Shown here: piece by piece, positions 47,271 through 53,282 of the stretch
How the letters are laid out: each line of letters opens with the position of its first letter
Position numbering within the stretch: the stretch's first letter is position 1
Origin: Flavivirga jejuensis
GTDB taxonomy: Bacteria; Bacteroidota; Bacteroidia; Flavobacteriales; Flavobacteriaceae
Assembly: GCF_030540765.1 (NCBI RefSeq)
Contig: NZ_JAUOEL010000005.1
Span: 248,001 to 312,000 of the forward strand
Direction: 5' to 3'
DNA length: 64,000 nucleotides
Notes under the pieces: generated by a model
Told to the model about the DNA's origin: nothing
Database searches by the model: none
The model's input: the letters and a program-made list of their open reading frames with translations, nothing else
Made by a program: the position numbers and the translations under genes

Positions 47271-48380
47271 TTACTTATTTACAGAGAAAATATCTTTTAA
47301 TTGTTCAATAACATTGCCATTACCAGCAACGGTGATTTCACCAATTTTATCAGCGATTTTCTCAACATATTCCATCTCTTTTAATTTGAACAACATGGTG
47401 TTGTCTTCCATTAATTTTGCGGTATTCAACAAACTCCTTGTAGAAGCTGTTTCTTCTCGTCTTGTTACCACATTAGCTTGTGCTTTTTTATGAGCGATCA
47501 ATACTTGGTTCATAATGTCTTTCATATCACCAGGTAAGATCACATCTCGCATACCAGCATGCAATACATTAACACCTAATTTAGATGCTTGCCCTTTGAC
47601 ATCTTTTAAAACTGCTTCGGCAATGGTTTCTTTTTGCTCTAACAATTCATCTAATGTATAAGCACCTATAAATGCCCGCAATGCCAATTGCAATGTAATA
47701 TACAATTGCTTTTCGTAATCTTTGTTTCGCATCAAAGCTGTTTCAATATCTGTAACTTTGTATTGCGCATAAAAATTAATTCGAACAGTTGCTTTATCTT
47801 TAGTCAACAATTCCTGACCAGCAATTTCTAATTGTAGTTGACGCATATCTGCTTTGGCTATTTTAATGGTTTGATCGTTTCGCCAGAAATGGTATGTACC
47901 ATGTTCTAAGATTTTAACGAACTCATCATCAACAATCATTATCGCTTTTTCATAAGCTGCCACCTCAAATACCCGAATATATTTTGCTAATTCAGCTTTG
48001 CTATACAAGTTTTTTTTAATAGCCTCAGTAATGCTAATTTTGCTTAAATCGGCAGTAACGAATTTGTAATCGATTAAGGTGTTCCAATAGGTGTATCGAC
48101 CAGCTGTTAACACATTTTTAAAATTGTTGTTTTCATAGACTAAAACAATTTCATTATCCTTTACCTCAACAAGGGTTAAGATTGTTGCCAAAGCCTCATC
48201 TTTAAGTAAGACTTCTAATGCTTTTGGCGCGTGAAAAGGCATATTTAAAGCATACGTGCTCAGACGTTCACTAAACCTTAACCAGTGTTTTCCTTGAGTG
48301 ATGACACGTTGGTAATCACCATTTTTAAAAACTAAACCTACATTTCCTGCATGAATTCTTACTCTTTTCATTTGTTTCAT
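47271..48380 (-). CDS. Slipin (SPFH/Band 7 family) protein
   Basis: A 369-residue protein from MKQMKRVRIH (an upstream ATG at 48437 adds 19 unlikely residues). N-terminal beta modules (VRIHAGNVGLVFKNGDYQRV and two similar repeats) precede the SPFH domain (LQLEIAGQELLTKDKATVRI, then KVTDIETALMRNKDYEKQLY) and a helical tail (AHKKAQANVVTRREETASTR). It lacks an obvious N-terminal membrane helix. Slipins of this type are known next to rtcB in several bacterial RNA-repair loci. Here it follows the tRNA-like run on the same strand under the shared promoter. It probably forms oligomeric scaffolds; the exact role is unknown. Confidence 0.88.
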   Translation of the reverse strand: MKQMKRVRIHAGNVGLVFKNGDYQRVITQGKHWLRFSERLSTYALNMPFHAPKALEVLLKDEALATILTLVEVKDNEIVLVYENNNFKNVLTAGRYTYWNTLIDYKFVTADLSKISITEAIKKNLYSKAELAKYIRVFEVAAYEKAIMIVDDEFVKILEHGTYHFWRNDQTIKIAKADMRQLQLEIAGQELLTKDKATVRINFYAQYKVTDIETALMRNKDYEKQLYITLQLALRAFIGAYTLDELLEQKETIAEAVLKDVKGQASKLGVNVLHAGMRDVILPGDMKDIMNQVLIAHKKAQANVVTRREETASTRSLLNTAKLMEDNTMLFKLKEMEYVEKIADKIGEITVAGNGNVIEQLKDIFSVNK

Positions 48381-48828
48381 TTTTATTGTTAAACAATTGT
48401 CAAATGGTACATCCATTTGATGCGATGAACTAACCATTAACTTTTGATTATGGATGGTTCATGACTTCTAAATTTTTGCTCTGATGTTTTCTTTTTTTTC
48501 AGAACGATTAAACACTTATAATAGAATTCTCTTTTTTTTGAGAATGGCTATTCTTAATTAAAACAAAGCAAAAGAAAACCATCTTTCTAACGACGGAAAT
48601 ACAAGCGATTTTTAAGTGTTTTATAAATCGTTTCTATTGATGATTTATTAGTTTTGATATGTGATCTCACAAGTCTTTTTTAATAAATAAATCTTTAAAA
48701 AGGAAATACAAAATAACTTTTAATACTACTGTATCTCAAGGTGTTTTCTGGACTGCATAAACAACAGGTTGCTTTTTGCCAGTTTCATTTCACTTTGTTT
48801 TTGCCGTTTAGAGTGCGACTCACTTGGT
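48381..48828 (-). other. Leader between the tRNA-like run and the slipin gene
   Basis: About 450 nt of the presumed transcript without a gene. It includes a GAATTCTC...GAGAAT hairpin with a T-rich loop near 48526-48546 and, at 48797-48828, degenerate sequence (GTGAGTCGCACTC on the minus strand) that may be a decayed T-arm-like piece. No open frame fits a protein. Confidence 0.35.
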
Positions 48829-48884
48829 GGTCTATTTTTAAAAGTGACCTTCTTTATAAAGATGGATTTTGAGTCCATTTCAAA
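48829..48884 (-). ncRNA. Extra anticodon-arm-like hairpin and small stems in the tRNA-like run
   Basis: The minus strand reads ATGGA-CTCAAAA-TCCAT (48862-48878), a 5-bp stem with a 7-nt loop laid out like an anticodon arm (CAA at the anticodon position). It is followed by the palindrome CTTTATAAAG (48852-48861) and a GGTC/GACC stem (48829-48849). It directly follows another anticodon-arm-like hairpin, which a normal tRNA would not have; it could be an inserted arm, a variable-arm replacement or part of a second decayed tRNA. Confidence 0.4.
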
Positions 48885-48954
48885 CTGTAACCTAAATACA
48901 GCGCGTCTACCAATTTCGCCATCACGCATTTGCGTGAGTAGGATTCGAACCTAC
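48885..48954 (-). ncRNA. tRNA-Leu(UAG)-like element in circularly permuted order
   Basis: On the minus strand, 70 nt contain in order: a T arm GTAGG-TTCGAAT-CCTAC (48938-48954), acceptor strand TCACGCA, AA, acceptor strand TGCGTGA (perfect 7 bp, 48922-48937), the 2-nt linker TG, a D arm GCG-AAATTGGTAGA-CGC (48903-48919), one nt, and an anticodon arm CTGTA-TTTAGGT-TACAG (48885-48901, anticodon UAG). All arm and linker lengths equal those of a normal tRNA; only the order is permuted, with the acceptor ends joined by AA. The D arm is leucine-like. Ordinary tandem pairing of these half-stems is poor. It may be a true permuted tRNA, a tRNA mimic or fused decayed tRNAs. Confidence 0.55.
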
Positions 48955-49023
48955 ACTTTCGAAATCTATTGTTCTAACCTGACTGAACTATCTCAAATTA
49001 ATGAGAGTGGGATTCGAACCCAC
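48955..49023 (-). ncRNA. Second tRNA-like element with shared-boundary acceptor hairpin
   Basis: The minus strand reads T arm GTGGG-TTCGAAT-CCCAC (49007-49023), TCTCATT, AA, TTTGAGA (48991-49006, five pairs), linker TA, then a good D arm GTTC-AGTCAGGTTA-GAAC (48971-48988) and 16 nt (48955-48970) too short and poorly paired for a full anticodon arm. In the normal order, D arm to next T arm would make a 67-nt tRNA (48931-48997) whose acceptor pairs at only five of seven positions, one a wobble. Either reading leaves a degenerate molecule, probably not an active elongator tRNA. Confidence 0.45.
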
Positions 49024-49160
49024 GACCGATAGAGTGGTGGTTATTATTTGGCAAATAACCGAAGCCTTCAAGTCAAGTTGAATATAAAAACCTCATACTA
49101 AATAGTAAGGATTTATACAATGGTGTTGTACCGAAACACCTAACAAGACTCGCTTGATGT
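49024..49160 (-). ncRNA. Degenerate tRNA-like segment after the tRNA-Tyr-like gene
   Basis: The minus strand carries an anticodon-arm-like hairpin GTTAT-TTGCCAA-ATAAT (49043-49059, GCC as in glycine tRNA) within the larger palindrome GGTTATT...AATAACC. Upstream is a TATGAGG acceptor-like strand (49091-49097) that could pair with TCTCAT of the next element, plus two further stems (GGTGTT/AACACC and TACT/AGTA). No D arm is recognisable. It looks like a decayed tRNA-Gly or a structured spacer. Confidence 0.35.
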
Positions 49161-49242
49161 GGAAATAGTAGGACTCGAACCTACATGCTTATAAAAGACC
49201 TGATTTACAGTCAGGCGAGCCAGCCAATTGCTCAATATTTCC
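49161..49242 (-). tRNA. tRNA-Tyr(GTA)-like gene
   Basis: A complete 82-nt cloverleaf. Acceptor GGAAATA/TATTTCC (7 bp), linker TT, D arm GAGC/GCTC with GG in the loop, anticodon arm CCTGA-CTGTAAA-TCAGG (anticodon GTA), a 14-nt variable region and T arm GTAGG-TTCGAGT-CCTAC. The CCA end is not encoded (ACAT follows). It is AT-rich and unlike the usual G-C-rich flavobacterial tRNA-Tyr acceptor, and it is the first element of the run under the shared promoter. It may be a functional spare tRNA, or a decoy/sensor RNA for the RtcB system. Confidence 0.75.
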
Positions 49243-49268
49243 AGTTGTTTAAAGAACTTTTTTACTAA

Positions 49269-49297
49269 GCTCCACCAGCATCCGTGTCTGGTGGAGC
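49269..49297 (-). ncRNA. GC-rich leader hairpin before the tRNA run
   Basis: A perfect 10-bp stem GCTCCACCAG / CTGGTGGAGC closes a 9-nt loop. It lies about 40 nt into the expected transcript and 27 nt before the tRNA-Tyr-like gene. There is no U-run on either strand, so it is not a typical terminator. The arm reads like a tRNA acceptor end (GCTCC-ACCA). It could be a regulatory or protein-binding hairpin. Confidence 0.5.
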
Positions 49298-49343
49298 ACT
49301 ACTTTGAAATCTTGTTTAAATAGACTTCTTTATGATTACTTTG

Positions 49344-49379
49344 CAAATATTTTACACAATTGCGCAATGTTTCTGCGTA
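49344..49379 (-). promoter_or_regulatory. Regulon promoter copy 2 (upstream of the tRNA-like run and slipin)
   Basis: On the minus strand the 19-bp dyad TACGCAGAAACATTGCGCA (49361-49379) lies exactly 10 nt before ATATTTG (49344-49350). It is 13 bp past the stop of the TPR gene, so it should start a transcript covering the hairpin, tRNA-like elements and slipin. Confidence 0.75.
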
Positions 49380-49391
49380 GTAAAATTTATT

Positions 49392-49928
49392 TTACTTTTT
49401 TTTCTTCTTGCGCTTCTTTTTTTTAGAGGTGCTTTTCTTTTTCTTTGGTTTTAACTTGCTTTTTATTCTACTAATTTCATCATTAATGTAGTCTATAAAT
49501 GAATCGTTATAACCAAATGTTTTTGCTGTTTTATATGCTTTTATAGCTTTTTTGTATGCTTGTTTTATTTCAAAAAGTTGTCCTTGTTTATCCCAAATAG
49601 AACCTTTATCTATACCTTTTACGGTTAATGCAAAGTCTATTAATTTTTGAGCCTCATCCAAATCGTCATTCCATAATAAGGTTTGAATGTATCTTGGGTA
49701 TACTTTCTGAAAATCCATTTTTGATGCTAAAGCTTCAGCAAAATATAACTTGGCTGTTTCGTAATCTTCAATTTTTTCAGCTTGTAATCTTCCCATTAAG
49801 AAAAGGGCATAAGCATTATTAGATTCGTATGATAAAGCGTAGTTTAAATTTTCTACTGTTTCTTCTAAATCGTATGGAAAAGCATCTATGGCTTTTAGTA
49901 CATAGTTGTTTAACAAATGAGTGCCCAT
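49392..49928 (-). CDS. TPR-like protein with poly-lysine tail
   Basis: A 178-residue protein. Helical repeats fit TPRs (YALFLMGRLQAEKIEDYETA, then GQLFEIKQAYKKAIKAYKTA), and the C-terminus is almost pure Lys/Arg/Ser (KPKKKKSTSKKKKRKKKKK). The tail suggests nucleic-acid or membrane binding. It lies directly upstream of the tRNA-like/slipin unit on the same strand; its own promoter region shows no copy of the shared dyad. Link to the RNA-repair genes is by position only. Confidence 0.75.
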   Translation of the reverse strand: MGTHLLNNYVLKAIDAFPYDLEETVENLNYALSYESNNAYALFLMGRLQAEKIEDYETAKLYFAEALASKMDFQKVYPRYIQTLLWNDDLDEAQKLIDFALTVKGIDKGSIWDKQGQLFEIKQAYKKAIKAYKTAKTFGYNDSFIDYINDEISRIKSKLKPKKKKSTSKKKKRKKKKK

Positions 49929-50052
49929 TGTTTTTATTTTAATAATTTGTTTTTAGTGAAGTCATAATTCTGTTTTAAGAATCTAGACTCGACATTTATA
50001 ATTGAAAACTGTTTTGGAAATTGCTTAGCAGAGTTGCTAATGACTGAAAACA

Positions 50053-50090
50053 AAAAATCCGAAGCAGTTTTTAAGTTGCTTCGGATTTTT
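50053..50090. terminator. Strong bidirectional terminator
   Basis: A 14-bp stem AAAAATCCGAAGCA / TGCTTCGGATTTTT with a 10-nt loop and A/T runs on both sides. It lies downstream of the 192-aa gene on the minus strand. Confidence 0.85.
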
Positions 50091-50113
50091 CATTTATAAT
50101 TTGAAAAGTTTAT

Positions 50114-50188
50114 CTAACGATAATCACGAAGCATCACAAAAGGCGGTATCCCTTCTGGATTGTCTTGATATGAGATGAATAAACACAT
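50114..50188 (-). CDS. Possible 24-residue small protein
   Basis: An ATG-started frame encodes a 24-residue peptide beginning MCLFISYQDNPEG and ending MLRDYR, then TAG. The composition is protein-like for an AT-rich intergenic stretch, and a stop codon lies in frame a few codons upstream of the ATG. No family or clear ribosome-binding site is seen. Confidence 0.25.
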   Translation of the reverse strand: MCLFISYQDNPEGIPPFVMLRDYR

Positions 50189-50311
50189 AGCTTCGATTTT
50201 TAGTTAAACTTATTTTTTTGCTTTATTGCGATGCAAAGATTTAGATTTATTTTTGACTTTTCAAAATTTATTTTTTTATTTTCTAAAAAAATGCCCCCTT
50301 AATACGAAGTA

Positions 50312-50890
50312 TTAATTTATTTTGAAAAATGCAAGAATTTTTTGTTTTAAGGTTCTTGTTTGGTTAAAAACAGGCTCCCTAAATGGAATTAAATCTCGCG
50401 ATAAAACCTGTTTTATTTCTTCATAATCTTTACAATTTTTTGAAATACGAAGCACTTGCTCTGAGTAAAATTTAGCTTCTTTTTCAAAAGAATATTTGTT
50501 AAACATACTGCCTTCAAATGACTCATAATACTTATAAAGAGAATAAAATTTCCAAAGAATGTCAAAGTTTGTGTCATAATCAAAATCCCTTATTAATTCG
50601 GATAGAATTTGATAGACTTGGTATGGTGTTTTTGATTGACATATTTGTAAACATCCTTTTTCTATTTTTAAAATTATAAGATAATCTTCACTGTATTTTT
50701 CTTTAATTAGATTGTTTAGTTGTTTTAACCATTCTTCGTTTTTGTAATTGATTGAAATTAGATCAAAATAGTATGGATTACTATTGAGGTTTTCAATAAT
50801 TTCTTCTGAATTATACAACCAGTTTTCAAATTCTGAAACAGTTATCTTTTCAATTAATACATCGAATATTTTAAGTTTTAGCACTTCCAT
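50312..50890 (-). CDS. Unknown protein under the shared regulon promoter
   Basis: A 192-residue acidic, mostly helical protein rich in Tyr, Phe and Trp (FENWLYNSEEIIENLNSNPY, then LIRDFDYDTNFDILWKFYSL), with no signal peptide or membrane helix. I do not recognise the family; size and composition are like many immunity-type or HEAT-like small proteins, but no motif proves this. Its promoter carries the third copy of the 19-bp dyad with ATATTTG, 17 nt before the ATG. It is divergent from the CAP-WYL operon. Confidence 0.75.
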   Translation of the reverse strand: MEVLKLKIFDVLIEKITVSEFENWLYNSEEIIENLNSNPYYFDLISINYKNEEWLKQLNNLIKEKYSEDYLIILKIEKGCLQICQSKTPYQVYQILSELIRDFDYDTNFDILWKFYSLYKYYESFEGSMFNKYSFEKEAKFYSEQVLRISKNCKDYEEIKQVLSRDLIPFREPVFNQTRTLKQKILAFFKIN

Positions 50891-50906
50891 TATTTTGTCT
50901 TTTAAA

Positions 50907-50942
50907 CAAATATTTCATGTTGGTACGCAGTCTTTTTGCGTA
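50907..50942 (-). promoter_or_regulatory. Regulon promoter copy 3 (between the 192-aa gene and the CAP-WYL operon)
   Basis: On the minus strand TACGCAAAAAGACTGCGTA (50924-50942) lies exactly 10 nt before ATATTTG (50907-50913). The dyad also lies 33 bp before the divergent CAP gene: on the plus strand TTTTTG (50933-50938) and TAATTTTA (50957-50964) are 18 bp apart and could be a weak plus promoter overlapped by the dyad. One bound factor could thus control both directions and autoregulate the WYL gene. Confidence 0.75.
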
Positions 50943-50974
50943 ATAATTTTTACCTTTAATTTTAAAACATTTTC

Positions 50975-53278
50975 ATGAAGAAACAGAAATTATTTGGTGT
51001 ACTAATATTTATGTTATTTTTTTCTTTTTTGAATGCACAAAAATCAGATTTTAATCATGAGAAATTATCCGATTTATTAGCAGCTCATGTAAATAATTTG
51101 AGAATAAAACTGGGAAAATTACCATTAAAACGAGATGCTGATTTAGCTAAAGCAGCAAAACTTCAATCGGATTATATTGCAGAAATAAATTCTTTAACAC
51201 ATGTTCAAGTAGGGACAAAGTTTATAAGAGTAAAAGATCGTGTTTCTCATTTTAGCAGACAATTTTCAACAGTTGGAGAAAATATATTATACACTAAACC
51301 AGTAAGGTTGTCATTAAATTCAAAGGCCTTGGAAAAACTAGCTTTTGATATGTTTCGTTCCTGGAAAAATTCTCCAGGACATTATGCTAATATGATTTTA
51401 GATGATTATAAATATGGCGATTTTGGGTTTACATATAATTCGAAATCCAAACGCATTTTTGCTGCTCAAGTGTTTGGAAAAAAAGGCGTAATAATTTCAG
51501 GGCAATTATCTGAAAATGCATTTGGAATAAAGAAAAGTGATAACTCATGTAAATATTTCATGGCAGATAAAGGCAATTCTATGGTTAATATGGGTAATGC
51601 TATAACGATTGAATTTGGAGGCATATATTTAAAATTTCATAGTAAAGAAATTGTTGAAGAGATAATAGAAAACCCTAATGATGGGATTGCTATAGATTTA
51701 GTAGAACGAGAACAGTTAGTTTGCTATGGAGATAATAAACTAGACGTCTCTCCTATTTACGATGGTGTCATGTTAAGTCCTGTTTATAGAGATAGTTTGC
51801 TTCCTCATAATCTTGCTGAGAATAAAAAAAGATTTGTAACTTTTTTAGGTGTAATTCCTGAGCATATGAGAGGTAAAGATCTAAGCCCAAACCTTATTCT
51901 AATAAAAGATGGGAAGAAATGTAGTTATAATGTTCCGACATCTATACCAAGTAAAAGGTATGATTTAAGGCATATTGAACCTCTTATTAAAAAGCCTGAA
52001 GTTACCCTGAAATTAAAAGGGGTTAATGGTATTAGGGATATCATTTTTGATTTTAAAACAGGACGAAAAACCCCTGTAGAGGAGCCTGAAATAAATCTCG
52101 ATTCAAAGAAATTATTTGCCATAGATATAAAAAGTTTTACATCTATTGATGGAAACACTAACACTAATTCTATATTACATACTGAGCGAGCACGATTCAT
52201 AAAAAACTTATTAAAAAATAAGATAACGAATGAGGTTCCTTTTGATATCCAGGCAAAGGAAAACTGGGAGTTATGTCAATATCAAATCGAGCTCTTGGGG
52301 TTAGAAGAGCATTTGGGAGATGATAAAGAAGAGATAAAACAATACATTAAAAATAATCTTGATCCTTTTTGGGAAAATTCGCTAAACTTACAAAGAAAGT
52401 CTAAAGCTATTTTGTATGAATATGGGGAATGGCTTGAGACTGATCCTAATTTTCTTTTTTATAATTTAACAGATGCATTGCTTACAAAAAATTACGATTT
52501 AGCAAACAGAGTACTGTTTGAAATGTATAATAGAGAAGAGAATGATGTTTTTTTTAATGAAGAATTTATAATTGATAAACTGTTTGACAAAAAGGAATTG
52601 GTTCAGAATGTTTCAGCTTTATTATTAAAGGAAGTAAATAATTATAACTTAGATAATGTTGTGTTATTTGTTAGAAATTGGTTATCGCAACCAGAACAAC
52701 TTTCTTTAGAGGCGCAGCAAAACCTTTTAAACTTATATGCAATAACAAGTAGGCAGTTACTTTGGTCTTGGGATAGTAGTTTAGAAGATTTTTCTAAGGT
52801 AATGCACCCAAAAAAGGTGGAATTATTATTTGAAAAGTATAAATCTGAGGAAACGGTGAATCCTCTATTTTTAAATTTTCATATGGCAAGCATAGAATAT
52901 TATGGACAAATTAATTTTAGTCCAAAGATTCATGAATCATTTGAATTCATTACAGATTATTTTAGGGAAGTATCTTCAACAATCCAAGATGATATAGATT
53001 TATGCCTATTTTTTAATAAGTGGAGCGCTTATTACTTAACGGTTGAATTGTTAATGTATCGATTTAATGATAAAACCTTAAACGAAGAAGCTTCATTTCT
53101 TTTAGCTAAAACTTATGTGCTTGAAAATTCTGAATCTGGATTGGAAGAATTGTTAGATGTTCATAAGCTAGCTATAAAATTTAATCGGAAAAAGTGGTGT
53201 GAATGGATTGATAAGGATTTTCAAAACTTGAGATATGAAGGTGTGAAAAATTTATATTGTAAGGCTTGTAACAACTAA
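50975..53278 (+). CDS. Secreted CAP/SCP-domain protein with long unknown C-terminal region
   Basis: A 767-residue protein. The signal peptide is LFGVLIFMLFFSFLNAQ. Residues about 30-175 form a bacterial CAP/SCP domain (KLSDLLAAHVNNLRIKLGKL, then TVGENILY, SWKNSPGHYANMIL and DFGF). The rest is not assigned; a stretch near residue 385 (IDIKSFTSIDGNTNTNSILH) is faintly OmpA-like, and the last 300 residues are helical and repeat-like. It is 4 bp upstream of the WYL gene, so the two form an operon, controlled from the promoter region with the shared dyad. Role in an RNA-repair context is unknown. Confidence 0.8.
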   Translation: MKKQKLFGVLIFMLFFSFLNAQKSDFNHEKLSDLLAAHVNNLRIKLGKLPLKRDADLAKAAKLQSDYIAEINSLTHVQVGTKFIRVKDRVSHFSRQFSTVGENILYTKPVRLSLNSKALEKLAFDMFRSWKNSPGHYANMILDDYKYGDFGFTYNSKSKRIFAAQVFGKKGVIISGQLSENAFGIKKSDNSCKYFMADKGNSMVNMGNAITIEFGGIYLKFHSKEIVEEIIENPNDGIAIDLVEREQLVCYGDNKLDVSPIYDGVMLSPVYRDSLLPHNLAENKKRFVTFLGVIPEHMRGKDLSPNLILIKDGKKCSYNVPTSIPSKRYDLRHIEPLIKKPEVTLKLKGVNGIRDIIFDFKTGRKTPVEEPEINLDSKKLFAIDIKSFTSIDGNTNTNSILHTERARFIKNLLKNKITNEVPFDIQAKENWELCQYQIELLGLEEHLGDDKEEIKQYIKNNLDPFWENSLNLQRKSKAILYEYGEWLETDPNFLFYNLTDALLTKNYDLANRVLFEMYNREENDVFFNEEFIIDKLFDKKELVQNVSALLLKEVNNYNLDNVVLFVRNWLSQPEQLSLEAQQNLLNLYAITSRQLLWSWDSSLEDFSKVMHPKKVELLFEKYKSEETVNPLFLNFHMASIEYYGQINFSPKIHESFEFITDYFREVSSTIQDDIDLCLFFNKWSAYYLTVELLMYRFNDKTLNEEASFLLAKTYVLENSESGLEELLDVHKLAIKFNRKKWCEWIDKDFQNLRYEGVKNLYCKACNN

Positions 53279-53282
53279 TATT

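Larger units (their letters stand above)
49929..50311. other. Intergenic region with terminator and one small ORF
   Basis: This 383-bp gap between the TPR gene and the 192-aa gene contains the terminator at 50053-50090 and a possible 24-codon ORF at 50114-50188. Nothing else stands out. Confidence 0.4.

Noticed and set aside
48726-49032. Two open frames (67 and 87 codons) in the tRNA-like region
   Set aside because: They cross T arms, D arms and anticodon arms of the tRNA-like elements and have no protein features.
49119-49140. tRNA-Thr(GGT) anticodon arm (GGTGTT-TCGGTAC-AACACC)
   Set aside because: The loop has C at position 33 and no D arm, T arm or acceptor can be placed around it; probably just a stem in the spacer.
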